Notes: generated from the letters alone by a model not told the origin. Shown: positions 1 to 10,705, numbered from the stretch's first letter. The stretch is DNA of 64,000 bases from Hippopus hippopus (GCA_946811185.2 OX328107.1:42336360-42400359); one strand, 5' to 3'. Translations and numbers: made by a program.

Positions 1-124
1 TTTTCCACAATGTTTTCTTCCCTTCTTAAAAGAAATTTCAATTTTTCAGGCATATTTATGTTGTCGTCTGCAAATGCCTTCAATTCAGACCAGTCTAAAA
101 TTTTGTCGTTTGGTAAAGAGTTAA
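1..124 (+). mobile_element. Family A MITE, right half, cut by window start
   Basis: Contains the right hairpin arm (CCACAATGTTTTC) and the Q arm (GTCGTCTGCAAATGC ... GGTAAAGAGTTAA). It ends at TTAA 121-124, which also starts the next copy. Confidence 0.75.
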
Positions 125-669
125 ACCTTTACCACACCATCCCCAGTTTTAAAGACCCTGAGGAAGAGGCCTTTTGAAATCATTCTGGGAGGTTGAGAAA
201 ATGCTGATAACACAATAATTATAGTTTTTGCCTGAACATATTTGTTTTACATTGATTGAGAAACAAGTTCTAACAACTCATATGACTGAGAAACAAGTTC
301 TTACAACTCATTAAATGTGGCTCAAATGACAAATTTGTCTCTGAAAAGGTAGAAAACATTGTGGGAAAAGAAGAAAATGCTGGTTAAAATGTTGGTTACC
401 AGTATTTTCTTCTTTTGCCACAATGTTTCTAAAAGTTGTCTTCCTCAGGGTCATTAAAACTTGGATTTGTTTGGTAAGTGTTAACTGTTAGCCAAATAAA
501 AAAAATGTTCACTGATCCAAATTGAAAACCTTGCAGGCCACAAAGAAAATGTGGCTTACTTAAAATGATGGTATTTGGTTTTATAGCAGTACTTTCTCCT
601 TTTCCTGTGTTTCACAAGGTTTTCTTTCCCAGTGCTGTAAAAACGTGGGATTGTGTAGTAATGGGTTAA
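121..669. mobile_element. Family A MITE copies (121-215, 311-484, 481-669)
   Basis: Three degraded family-A copies. The first is a left half broken at its centre. The second lacks its left end and has an interrupted hairpin. The third runs TTAA to TTAA and shares the TTAA at 481-484 with the second; its central palindrome is largely eroded. Confidence 0.65.
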
Positions 670-2353
670 AGTATTACAGCAAAAGAAGAAATTGCTCATA
701 TCAAGCATTTTCTCATTTTGGCACACTGCTTTAGTTTCATGAAAATGTACGGAGTTCCCAAATGCAGAGCGACAATCCTATACTATACACGACAAAGTAC
801 ATGTATCACTTTTATACACAATGTAGCCATCGTTTCATCCAGCTTGTAATAAATATACTCAGTTGTTATCATCAGTGATGAAGGAAAACAACAATTGATT
901 CACAGCACTAAAATTGAAAATGTCCCTAAAATCTGTCTTTGTTGTATATACATGTATCTAAGTTAATTATGACATTCTTAGTACAGATAATTGTCCACAT
1001 ATGCAATTTCAGTTTTTGACAAATCACACCCAGGAATAGAGATGGTCATGAACAAATGGTAGAAGTCTCCACACATACTTTGTGCCCATGTTTAAACTCT
1101 CATATTTTCACAAAATGACAACAAAAGTAGAATTCGAAAATACCTGCTGCTTGCGAATAATCCTTCGTTTCAAATAAAAATATTTTCAATTTTAATATAA
1201 AACATAAGTAAGATCAGTTGAATTCATCTTTTACGAGAGATGTTTATGTTTCAGAAAATAGACACAAAATGGCTACCAAACAGGATAAATTTCATAAGCT
1301 TTTTTAAGATTTATACAGTATGCCAAAGACAACTTATTAAAGCTCTTTAGATAATGAAATATTAAATAATGTCCTTAGTCACAAAAAATTAATTGCGATA
1401 CAAGCTAAACCTATTAAACAGAAAATCAGTTCAGCGCTGTTGGTTTTCTTTTGGAAAATTTATGATGGACTTAAGATGGTACAGAGCACAATCAACGTCA
1501 AAAAAGGAAAAGGAGCATCCTACACCTCACATAATTGATATTAATAAAAATGTCTGTGTGAATTTATACAGAATTTATCTCAAGACTAAAGAAACTCGAC
1601 AAGTTCTGGTATTTCAAGTATACTTTGGTATAAGAAAATATGGGCAAAAGAAAATCTGGGCGAAATAATCTCGGACGAACTAAATAGCACGAAAACGTTC
1701 AGGGCGCACATGCCCGGTTTCTTTCAATGGCTTTTCATCGGGCCAATCCGATTTTGTTTTTTTTTTTTGCGCTACAAATGGATTTCCAAACTTTGTTTTT
1801 GTGAATATTACAAAGAACTTTGAGCAGTTGTACTTTTCAATATATCGTATTACGGTTGTTCACGTCTGAGTCTGTGATCAACGGGCTGTTACAATTACCG
1901 AATGAGACCGTGTAAGATTGAAAACCAGACTTGAGTCAATAAACCCTTTTATTTATAGAAAAAAATGCTTTTTGCATGGTTTTTTTTTTTCGTTTTTTTC
2001 ATTAACAATTTGACAGGAATACATTAAATGTTGTCTGTTACAAGACATAATGGTCGAGTCTCTTCAATTGAAGCTGACGGTTCTTAGAACGAGTTTTCTC
2101 TTTATACTTTCAAAAGAAACATCCTTCGGTAAAGTTCAATAGAAAAGCTTATACTGTTCATTTTTTATTTCAAATATTTCTGTTTGATTTAAGTATTAAA
2201 ACAGAAGAATGAATCGAAGGAACTCGGAAAGCAGTAAAAAGAATAGGAAATCGTTGTCTGGTTTTTGGCATAGAACCGGTAAAACCCTGTGAATAATATT
2301 AATAATGTTAATATTTCATTGACCGAGATGATGCGGGTTCTTTAGAAGCCGGC
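670..2353. other. Upstream flank of transporter, no recognisable feature
   Basis: AT-rich single-copy-looking DNA. A 91-codon frame at 1393-1668 resembles no family I know and has low-complexity codon use. I see no convincing TATA box or initiator near the transporter start; the 5' UTR and promoter presumably lie here. Confidence 0.3.
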
Positions 2354-2882
2354 ATGGAAGGTCAATCGACGGGCTGTCAAACAGATTCAGACAACGATGC
2401 GGAGCAAGGGGACGAAATTTCAGCTTTGGTTGCTGAAGAAATTTTGTCAGAAACAACAAAATTAAAAGATGATTCTAAGTCGGTCAAAAATTTGGACGAT
2501 GTTATCGGCGGTTTGAAATTTGGTCTTTTTCACTGGAAAATGCTAGCCCTAGCATGTGGAGCCTATTTTTCTGCATGTACACAAATGATGTTGCTGATTT
2601 ACTTGAGTGGTCCTGTTAAGTCAGAGTGGAACCTTGACTCTATGGTTTATCCAGTTTTACTGTTATTGCGAAGTATATGTAGCATAACTGCGAGTTTTAT
2701 AGCCGGAACCCTCGGGGACAAATACGGCCGTCAGAGACCTCTGTTTGTTTCCCTGATCATGGTATCCGTGTTTGGACTATTGACAGCATTTCCTCCACAT
2801 TTTAGCCTGCTTGTGGTTGCTGCATGCATGGTGGCGATTGGAACATCAGGCATTGAAGCTGTTAACTTCGTTCTTCTATTAG
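2354..2882 (+). CDS. Transporter exon 1 (N-terminus to TM4)
   Basis: Encodes residues 1-176 plus the first base of codon 177. The first 50 residues are polar and acidic (cytosolic tail). TM1 is about 61-83, TM2 about 97-118, motif A lies in the TM2-TM3 loop, TM3 is about 129-146 and TM4 about 150-175. The donor is TTAG|GTATTC. Without splicing the frame would run into the intron and pick up 30-odd residues unlike any MFS protein, much of it from the family-A MITE, which supports the donor. Confidence 0.85.
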
Positions 2883-5800
2883 GTATTCTACTGCTTAACT
2901 CATTTCAACAAAGTAACTTGTTTACCCCACAATGTCGACCCTGGGAAAGAACCCTTTTGAAAATATTGTGGTAAAAGGAGAAAATGCTGGTAACCAGTAT
3001 TTTTTACTCTTTACCGCAATGTTTTCTAGTCTATCAAAGAAAAATTGCAGTTTTTGAGCCACATTGAAATTGTCATCAACAAATGCTTTCAATCTGGACA
3101 AGGCTAAAATTTTGTTGCCTGATAAAGGGCGAAAAAGTTATTTTTGTCACTCTTTTAATTGCAGAATCTCACGTGTCCCTCGCATTTGAACAAAATGTCT
3201 CATTACGTTCTTCATTTACAGAATTCTTGCCAAGAAAGAATAGAGGGAGCATTATGGTAGTGATTACTTTCTGTGGTGCACTGGGAACCGTGTACACAGC
3301 CGGAATGGCCTGGTTAATGATTGACCAATATAACTGGCGATGGTTTGTTGGAATGTGTGCTGTTCCTACTGTGCTCACTCTTATATATCGACTGTTTGTG
3401 AACTATGAATCTCCGAGGTATCTTTTTGTCAGTGGACAAAAAGAGAAAGCACTTGACATACTGACTGAAATAGTGCAACAGAATGGAGAAACTTTGCCAG
3501 AAGGTATGTATGCACATTATAAGACTAAGGCTGTTTGTTTGTATGGTGTTACCGTGTATAATGTCATTTTCAACATTATTTCTGTTACCTCACAACAGCC
3601 TGTGCACCTATCCCTGCTTTCCTTGAGCTTCTGTTACAAAAACTCAGCACAATATACCTTCTAAGCCATTGGCTGCTTTTCTATACAATGTTACGATGGC
3701 CGAAACATTGATCAGCTGTGGAGGGGAATGAATCATGTTGAAATGGCTACCTTCAATCCCTGGAAAAAGATTTGTAATTTTCAACTTTATTTCTGTTATC
3801 TCACAATAGCCTGTGCACCTATCCATGCTTTCCTTGAAATTCTGTAACCAGAATGCAGCACAATATTCCTCCTAAGCCATAGGCTGCTTTTCTATATTAC
3901 CGGCATGGCTGAAACATTTATCAGCTGTTGGAGGGGAATGAACCATGTTGCAATGACAATTTTTAATCCCTAGAAAAAGATTTGTGGAGCTGGGGATTTG
4001 AGCCAGCCACTCCCTCATTTCAAACTCTGTAGATCTAAAAGTAGTGTACAGGACTAGAAATCAAGGGTTCTTGAATTTGAATCCTGGCTCAGTTTGACTC
4101 CTTTCTTGGATTTTTGATATTCACTGTGGCAGGATTTATTCCCTTTATGCTTGAATCAATGCTTGAATAAATGCTTGAATGAATGAATGAGTGAGTGAGT
4201 GGGTGCGTGGGTGGATGGATGAGTGGCATTGACTTAAGTTTGATATATATTGTTATGCATACCCTCCTTTCATGTTATATTATCTAGTGTAAACAATAAT
4301 GTTGATGAATGCATTATAAATTGCAGAGCATATGCCAAAATAAGTAGTTGACAACTAAGATTTTGAAAGTAAGCCTAATCCATCGGTGCCGATCAACATA
4401 TTCAGAGCCAGCCTGCAATTCAGAGCCTGCCCACAAATCAGAGCCTTTGTTTACTTGTGTCAGTTTTATCAGTTCTTTGCCAGCATTGAATAGAAAAGTT
4501 CAAGACAATGATTCACGCTTTTAGGACAGCAAAACTCATTTTTTTTGCTAATTTAATGGCAATATCAGTCTGAAATTAGGTCCCTGAAATATTATTTGGG
4601 CTACTGTCAACCCATGGCACAAATGATTCAGTCAACAATGTACATACTCTACAACTTTCCACAGGGTACAAAACATGTTGAAAGACCAGAGCATTGCATG
4701 AGATCTCTTTTTATCGAAATTTAAATACATAAGAACACATAAGTACAAAGAATGACAAGCTTAGCTGTTTTTCAATTGTTTATGAGCCGATACTTTTGGA
4801 TGACCAACATAACATTTTCTTGTCAGAGCCATTGGCTCTGAATATGAAGTTTCCTACCTGTGAATATGGACCAATCTAAAATTCTGTTATTCAGCAGAGA
4901 GTAAAGAGTTTTACCCTTTACTACACAGTCCCGAGTTTTGACGACCCTGAGAAAAGAATCCTTTTAAAAACATTGTTGGAAAAAGAGAAAATGCTGGTAA
5001 ACAGCATTTTCTCCTTTCCAACAATGTTTTACACCCATGACGACTTCTACAATTTGAGCCACATTTGATTTTTGTCTGTGAATGCTTCGACTTTGGACAA
5101 GTCTAAATATTTGTTGTTGGGTAAAGGGTTTATATCATATGCATGTTTTTTGCAGACCTAGGGGTAATTTATTATACATGTATTTATTTTCAATAGGAGA
5201 AATAGTTTGTCCATTAAACGAAGAGAGAGGTAGGATACCAGATCTGTTCACCAAGGAACTTCGATGTCGTTCCATCTTCACGACATTAGTCTGGGTCATG
5301 CAGTCCATGGGATATTGGAGTCTGACGCTCTACCTTCCAGAATACATGGCTTCCATTGGAGTTGACCAATATTTCATCTCGTTCTTTACATTTGTGAGCG
5401 AGCTACCAGGGTTTGCTTTAGCAATGATACTGATAGAGCCACATATGCTTGGGCGTATAAGATGCCTACGTTTTTTCTCGTTTTTCTCAATCATATCATT
5501 GGTAACTTTAGCGTTTGTCAAAATTGATTATATGAAAGCCATTGCCCTCATGGTACTTTACTTTTTCATGCCACCAATTTATTCCATCCTGAATACCTAC
5601 ACCCCAGAGGTATACCCAACGTCTGTAAGAGGGGTTGCCATGGGGTTTGTTTACATGGTTATTTCATTTCCAGGTTTAATCATGTCATATTTAGCTCCAA
5701 CAGTTCTTTTGACGCAAATCAAATGGTTATATCCTATTGTAGGAGCTGGCTTTTTCATCCTCCAGCTATTGTTTACATTTGGTTTAAAAACCGAGTCAGC

Positions 5801-5912
5801 TGGTCAGGGTCTAATAGAAAAAAAAAATTTGACCAATACTGATTTAAACGATATTGAAAACGAAAAACTGAAATCCAACATTGCTAATGGTCATTGTGAT
5901 TCTGTGTTGTGA
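2354..5912 (+). CDS. MFS transporter, SV2/SVOP/SLC22-like, three exons (join 2354-2882, 3222-3503, 5197-5912)
   Basis: Seen: joining the three exons at GT/AG sites gives 1527 nt, a continuous 508-residue frame with stop. Phases agree at both junctions (one base before each intron, two after). The start is the first ATG after an in-frame TAA at 2309-2311 and sits in GGCATGG context. Features include an acidic ~50-residue N-terminus, about 12 hydrophobic segments in two sets of six, MFS motif A (GTLGDKYGR, residues 119-126 region), EFLPRKNRG after TM4, ESPRYL after TM6 (residues 239-244) and PEVYPTSVRG after TM10 (407-416). Family knowledge: this layout is typical of SV2/SVOP and SLC22-type transporters, which move small organic solutes across the plasma or vesicle membrane. 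Inference: SVOP-like; the substrate is unknown. Length suits the family, so no exon need be missing, although an extra small exon in the 1.7-kb second intron cannot be excluded. Confidence 0.87.
2913..3139 (+). mobile_element. Family A MITE inside transporter intron 1
   Basis: A near complete but diverged family-A copy in the P-arm to Q-arm orientation. Its central inverted repeat is at about 2951-3030. It makes up about two thirds of the 339-bp intron. Confidence 0.75.
3222..3503 (+). CDS. Transporter exon 2 (TM5-TM6)
   Basis: The acceptor is TTCATTTACAG. Codon 177 is completed as Glu, giving EFLPRKNRG, the basic loop expected after TM4. TM5 is about 187-209 and TM6 about 217-236, followed by ESPRYLFVSGQKEKALDIL, the usual post-TM6 motif and helix. 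The donor is GAAG|GTATGT, close to consensus. The exon is 282 nt, so it keeps phase. Confidence 0.85.
3577..3995. repeat. Tandem duplication in intron 2, ~210-bp unit
   Basis: The segment starting TTATTTCTGTTACCTCAC at 3577 is repeated from 3787, with the landmarks CCTGTGCACCTATCC, CTAAGCCATTGGCTGC and GGAGGGGAATGAA in the same order. The two units are alike but clearly diverged. Confidence 0.8.
4030..4190 (+). mobile_element. Possible degenerate tRNA-derived SINE
   Basis: GTAGTGTACAGGACTAG, then GTTCTTGAATTTGAATCC and a GGATTTATTCCC body, resemble the decayed head and body of the SINE family at 52847. Weak; no target duplication was found. Confidence 0.3.
4168..4227. repeat. Imperfect tetranucleotide microsatellite
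   Basis: A run of GAAT/GAGT/GGGT/GGAT-type tetranucleotides with drift between related units. Confidence 0.75.
4398..4846. mobile_element. Family F dispersed repeat, copy 1 (intron 2)
   Basis: Bounded by CATATTCAGAGCCA at the left and its inverse GGCTCTGAATATG at the right. The interior (GACAATGATTCACGC ... AACCCATGGCACAAATGATT ... GAAAGACCAGAGCATTGCATG) recurs at 21490-21918 and 36440-36772. Probably a non-autonomous TIR element of about 450 bp; class unknown. Confidence 0.65.
4862..5132 (+). mobile_element. Family A MITE at 3' end of intron 2, with a right-end remnant
   Basis: 4862-4914 is a family-A right end. It runs into a full copy, 4911-5132, with hairpin arms AGAAAATGCTGG / CAGCATTTTCTCC. 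The copy ends only about 65 bp before the exon 3 acceptor. Confidence 0.75.
5197..5912 (+). CDS. Transporter exon 3 (loop, TM7-TM12, C-terminus, stop)
   Basis: The acceptor is TTTTCAATAG. It encodes residues 271-508: a short central loop ending EERGRIPDLFTKELRCRS, typical of SVOP-like proteins just before TM7, then six hydrophobic segments with PEVYPTSVRG between TM10 and TM11, then a polar tail of about 40 residues (IEKKNLTNTDLNDIENEK region). It ends in TGA at 5910-5912. The whole C-terminal half in one exon is unusual for an animal SLC22-type gene and may reflect intron loss. Confidence 0.85.
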
Positions 5913-6601
5913 TAAACACTCTGCCATAGTGTCCTGTGTACATGTATTAATAACACTTAGAAAGACGGCTTTTACAAACGTTTTGAGAAAAGGAGAAAAT
6001 ACTTGTAACCAGCATTTTCTCCTTTCCTCACAATACTTTCTGCCCTTCCAAATACAAATCCCATTATTTAGTTCACATTTCATGTCATTTGCAAATGCTT
6101 TCAATTTGGATGAGTCTGATATTTTGTTGTTCTTCCCTCACTTTTTTAAAAGCTTTTTCTTCAGGTTCCTTCAAACACAGGGTTGTTTGGTAAAACAATG
6201 AACTGATGCAAATACATTTTATCCTTTTATCACAATATTTTCTATACCTTCAAAGAGAAATTTCAGTTTGTGAATTACATTTAATTTGTAGTTTGCAAAT
6301 ACTTTCAATTTGGACAAGTCAAAAATTTTGTTGTGTTGTAAAGAGCCAACAATAGTGACTAGTCCTGAATAGGTGATCTCTTTGATGGGTTTCATTATAT
6401 ATCTGATTATACATGTATTTGGAATATACTTCGATTTGCTCTGCTTAGAGTTAAAGTTTGTTTCTGTTAAACACTGTACCATTGTAACGGTTTGATATTT
6501 TCCACGACAGATGGACAATCATGTATTTTATATTTACATCTTCAGGGTTTTTCTGTGATTCATTTGTATGGGAGTCATTTGACCCCCTTCAAATGAATAA
6601 A
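5913..6601 (+). other. 3' flank / possible 3' UTR of the transporter
   Basis: The first AATAAA after the stop that I noticed is at about 6596-6601. If it is used, the 3' UTR would contain a family-A copy with most of its hairpin (5950-6130) and further family-A remnants (6145-6350). The poly(A) site is inference; no transcript evidence is available. Confidence 0.3.
5950..6350 (+). mobile_element. Family A MITE copies just after the transporter stop
   Basis: 5950-6130 keeps a diverged hairpin and Q arm. 6145-6200 is a P-arm remnant in the opposite orientation. 6215-6350 is another right half ending GTAAAGAGCCAA. They are in tandem and moderately decayed. Confidence 0.65.
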
Positions 6602-6696
6602 AAAAAGGCAAACATTCAAATTTTTGGGGTCATTTAGAAAATTTAGGGGTCCAAATTCAAAGAAACAGGGGAGTCAAGGAAAACCTTGATCTTTTT

Positions 6697-7606
6697 AGCT
6701 CACCTGAGCACGAAGTGCTCAGGGTGCGCTTTTGGGATCGTGCTGTGTCCGACGTGCGGCGTCCCTCGTCAACTTTTACCTTGTGTATGCTCTAGAGGCC
6801 ACATTTTCAGTCTGATACTCTTGAAACTTGATCAGAATGGTCAGAAGGTTCGTCTCGATGATATCTCGGAAGAGTTCGATAATGGGTCATGTCGGGTCAA
6901 AAACTAGGTCACTAGGTCAAATCTTAGAAAAACCTTGTGTACACTCTAGAGGCCACATTTTCAGTCCAAAACTCCTGAAAGTTGGTAAGAATGTTTGTCT
7001 TGATGATATCTCGAACGAGTGTGAAAATGGGTCATGTCAGGTCAAAAAGTAGGTCACTAGATCAAATCTTAGAAAAACCTTGTGTACACTCTAGAAGCCA
7101 CATTTTCTGTCCAAAACTCTTGAAAGTTGGTCAGAATGGTTGTCTTGATGATACCTCAGACAAGTTCGAAAGTGGGTCTTGTCCGCTCAAAAACTAGATC
7201 ACTAGGCAAATCTTAGAAAAACCCTGTATATGCTCTAGAAGCCACATTTTCTGTCCAAAACTCTTGAAAGTTGGTCAGAATGTTTGTCCTGATGATACCT
7301 CAGATGACTTTGCAAAAGGGTCATATCGGGTCAAAAACTAGGTCACAAGGTCAAATCTTAGAAAAACGTTGTGTACGCTCTAGAGGCCACATTTTCAGTC
7401 CAAAAACCTTGAAAATTGGTCAAAATATTTGTCTTGATGATACCTTGCATGAGATTGGAAATGGATCATGTCCGGTCAATAACTAGGTCACTAGGTCAAA
7501 TCCTAGAAAAACCTTGTATACGCTCTAGAGGCCACATTTTCTGTCCAAAATTCTAGAAAGTTAGTCAGAATGTTTTTCGACTTCAGGGCCATCATGGCCC
7601 TCTTGT
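6697..7606 (+). mobile_element. Family B Helitron-like non-autonomous element (HINE/pearl type), copy 1
   Basis: Starts after CTTTTT with AGCTCACCTGAGCACG (inverted GAGCAC/GTGCTC) and ends GGGCCATCATGGCCCTCTTGT, a short hairpin followed by CTCTTGT. The interior is five to six tandem units of about 145 bp, starting near 6781, 6935, 7080, 7224, 7369 and 7514, each with CTCTAGAGGCCACATTTTC and GGTCACTAGGTCAAATC. Known: Helentron-associated elements have subterminal repeats, central tandem repeats, a 3' hairpin and T-T insertion sites. The short frames here are repeat shadows. Confidence 0.7.
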
Positions 7607-7635
7607 ATGCTACTATTTATCTATAAATTTTTCAG

Positions 7636-7839
7636 CTCGAACACCTGCATTGCATGCAGATAAAATCGGACAAAACAGGGAAAAAATCTGTATCTACTCA
7701 GTCACATATGGTTCAAAGACATAACCATGACCAGACTGCTTTCAGCTTAGTTTCTGATATAAATGGGTCCAAATGTTATAAAATTTATATGCCATTCAAA
7801 AAACTTTCTTCCATCTTCTTCACCCATATGTTTTTCTAA
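7636..7839 (+). CDS. Candidate orphan exon (unrecognised)
   Basis: A good acceptor (CTATAAATTTTTCAG) opens a 67-codon frame containing MQIKSDKTGKKSVSTQSHMV and ending in TAA. Composition is coding-like but I recognise no domain and no partner exon is certain. It lies 30 bp after element B1, so it could equally be host sequence that merely looks open. Confidence 0.25.
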   Translation, partial: LEHLHCMQIKSDKTGKKSVSTQSHMVQRHNHDQTAFSLVSDINGSKCYKIYMPFKKLSSIFFTHMFF

Positions 7840-8063
7840 TTTCTTACTATTTTCAAAAAAAAACTGTCGATGATTGAAACATTTTGTTTTTATAAATTGT
7901 GGGTACAGTACATAATTAAAGAGACCCTTATACTCATTTTAAGCCAGTTTTAACTCATTTCGTCTTTATTTTATCAAACTATAGTCATTCTTATATCTTC
8001 ATGCCAAATATTGCGCCTGACGGTTGCAAGGTTGCTTAGATTACGGACGATAGAAAATGCATT

Positions 8064-8218
8064 TTGCTGAGTTGCGGCCTTCCATGTAAACACATTCGTC
8101 GTTTCCGGTTTTTGAATCGAAGATTTTCGATATATCCGTTATCCACTCGGATAGATTCGTATAATGATCATGTATTCTGTCACGTGACTATATTTGACCT
8201 TCGTCCTGCGTCTAATGA
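8064..8218 (+). CDS. Candidate first exon with strong donor
   Basis: An open stretch beginning ATG at 8064 ends at a near-perfect donor, GAG|GTAAGC (8219). The stretch is more GC-rich than its surroundings. The translation (MLSCGLPCKHIRRFRF...) resembles nothing I know, so this may be a 5' UTR exon rather than coding. Confidence 0.2.
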
Positions 8219-8755
8219 GGTAAGCAAAGGAAAATGGAGGCTTCTCTGTTGCAGCCTCAATTTTCAGATGGAGGTCGCGGCCTAAATGCAAATTAGACCG
8301 TATCCGATTCTAGGCGGAAACCAACGATAAATTTCCGTGACGCACCGCCATTGTTTACAGCTTCGATCGTCAGCCAGTTTTCTTCTGACCAATGTTCGGT
8401 TTCTAATACAAATCTCTGTGTTTCTTTTTTTCAATTACACCATATATGTCAGTAATTTATCCATGTTTACACAAAGGACTGATTTCTGTACCATTCTAAA
8501 TTGTTTGAAATTTAACAGCGTTTTTGCTCACCAGCTGTAGACTGGCATCTTTAAAGGAATACTTTGCTATAGTGACTTTCCTGGTGCAGGTAATGGCTTA
8601 CCACTGCGTTAAAAAGTTTTGACATCTTGCTCAACCTTTGGTCTCCCAAGATTTAAAAAATTTTCACTCTCATCTCAAATCAAACACAAGCATCAGGAAA
8701 GTTACTTCAGCATAATGTTCTGTATGTACATTTCTCCATGCTTTGATAGAAGCAT

Positions 8756-8960
8756 AACTATTAAACCTATCCAGACAACAAAATGTTAGACTATTCCAAA
8801 CTAAAAGCATTTTGCAGACAACATAATTGTGGCTAGAATTATGGGATTTGCTTTTGAAAGGGTAGAGAAGAGTAGATGGCATCTGAAATTCCCACAATGT
8901 ATTCAAAAAGCCTCTCCTTTAGGTTTTATAAAACATAGGATTACATGTATTTGGTAAACG
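8756..8960 (-). mobile_element. Family A MITE, hairpin eroded
   Basis: The Q arm (CCAGACAACAAAATGTTAGAC) is on the left and the P arm on the right; only CCCACAATGTATTC of the core remains. Confidence 0.6.
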
Positions 8961-9004
8961 GTTTCTTCAGGAAATTTTTAGATTTCAATTAGAAATCATT
9001 TTCA

Positions 9005-10608
9005 GATGACAAATTAAGTATGGCTTAATCTTTAATAAAGCGTTGTTGAAAGGGTAGAAAAGATTGTGGGAAAAGGAGAGAGTGCTGGTTAGAAGCATTT
9101 TTGGCTTCACTGGCCAAAGGCCAGTGAGCTTATGTCATGGCCCTATGTCCATGTTGTGTCTGTATGTTCATCTGTGTATTAACTTTTGTTTCAAACATCT
9201 TCTCTATAACTACCCATCCAATTTTGACCAAACTTCACAGAAATGATCCTGCCTCTTCTGAATTTTTTTAAAGAATTTGATTCCAATAAAAACTCTAGTT
9301 GCCATGGCAACAAAACTGAAAAATATTGAAAATCTTGTCCAAAACCAAAAGGCCCAGTGCTACTAAATTTTGAATGTAGCTTTATCTACCTCTACCAAGT
9401 TTCTTCAAATTATAGCCTTGGAGTTAAAATTAGTCCCAGCTCGGGGTTCACAAGTTTTACATGGGTTTATAAAGTGAAAACTTTAAAAAAAACATTCTTG
9501 TTTCCTAGCCATCAGGCCTAGGGTTACCAAATTTTGCATGTAGTTTTATCTAGTGAGCCTCTACCCAGATGGCCTAAATTATAGCCCTGGGGTCAAATTT
9601 GGCCCTGCCCCGGGGTTTACAGTATTACAGAATTATATGGAGAAAACTTCGAAAATCTTACCATTCCTAGCCCTTAGGCCTAGTGCTACCAAACTTTGCA
9701 TGTAGCTTTATCTATTGGGAATCTACCAAGATTGCTCAAATTATAGCCCTGGGGTCAGATAAAGTCCCATCCTGGGGGTCACAAGTTTTACATGGGCTTA
9801 TATAGTGAAAACTTAACAAATCTTCTAGTTCCTAACCATGAGATCTAGGGCCATCAAATTGTGCATATATAGTTATCTAATGGGCCTCTACCAAGATTGT
9901 TCAAATCATAGCCTTAGGGTCTTAATTGGCACTGCCCCACAAGTCTCAAGATAAACATAAGCATATATAGTGAAAACTTCAAAAATCTTCTTGTTTCTGA
10001 CCGTGAGCTGTAGATGTGTTATCATCTAATAAGCCTCTTCCAAAATTGGCCCAACCCTATGGGCCAGTGTTTATAAAGTGAACATTCAAAAAATCTGCAT
10101 GCTCAGAACCATAAATCCTAAGCCTACCAAATTTTTGCACGTTTTTTGCAAAGCTTCACATTGTGGTTCATTTCTGAATGTGTTCAAAATTTAGACCTGG
10201 GATCGAAATTAGCCCTGCCTCAGGGGTCTTATGTTTTACAGGGCCTTTTTATTGAGGAAACTTTGAAAATCTTCTTGTTTATAACCATACATTCTAGACC
10301 TGTATTATTTGGTATAGTGCTTTACCTTATGGACCTCTACCAGGATTCAAGTAATTAAAATTAAAAAATGGCTTTGCCCCAGGATAATAACTTCCTTGTG
10401 GGCTTGTTTTGAGAAAACTTTATTATGTCTTCTAGTTTGAAACCAGTTGGCCAAGAATTATTATGTGTGGCCTGTAGAGTTTGTACTTTCTAGCCAGTGG
10501 AGTGATACAGGGTAATCATGGCCCTCTTGTTTTCATTTTCTCACAATGTTTCCAAACACCTACGTCCTAAGGGCCTTTAAAATATGGAATAGTGTGGTGA
10601 AAGGGCTG
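9005..10608 (-). mobile_element. Family A MITE split at its hairpin by element C1
   Basis: The left part (9005-9100) runs through GATTGTGGGAAAAGGAGAG to GCTGGTTAGAAGCATTT. The right part (10531-10608) resumes at TTTTCATTTTCTCACAATGT and ends GTGTGGTGAAAGGG. Removing the intervening 1.4 kb restores a normal family-A core, so C1 inserted into A. Confidence 0.7.
9101..10530 (+). mobile_element. Family C Helitron-like element, copy 1
   Basis: Opens TTTTTGGCTTCACTGGCC with an inverted CTGGCCaaaGGCCAG and closes AGCCAGTGGAGTGATACAGGG ... ATGGCCCTCTTGT. The interior is about six diverged tandem units of roughly 165 bp, each with a GGCCTAG-like motif, ACCAAATTTTGCATGTAG and TATAGCCCTGGGGTC. No long reading frame. 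Insertion is inside a family-A palindrome. Confidence 0.7.
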
Positions 10609-10637
10609 AAGCCATTGAGCTGGCTTTATTTGCTCTT

Positions 10638-10705
10638 GATGGATAGTGTAGATCTAGACCACACTGCACGGGGCATGCAGTCTGATCTTGGATATTCACT
10701 GTTGG
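10638..10705. mobile_element. Family E palindrome remnant
   Basis: GATAGTGTAGATCTAGACC ... GCAGTCTGATCTTGG: the two arms of the family-E central palindrome with mismatches; outer parts are not recognised. Confidence 0.5.

Noticed and set aside
6686..7486. Series of ~70-codon frames with similar peptides (HSRGHIFSPK... type)
   Set aside because: They are shadows of the 145-bp tandem units of family B; the period is not a multiple of three and no start or splice context is conserved.
6781..7600. Regular repeat spacing suggestive of CRISPR
   Set aside because: Units are long (145 bp), contiguous without unique spacers, and part of a transposable element.
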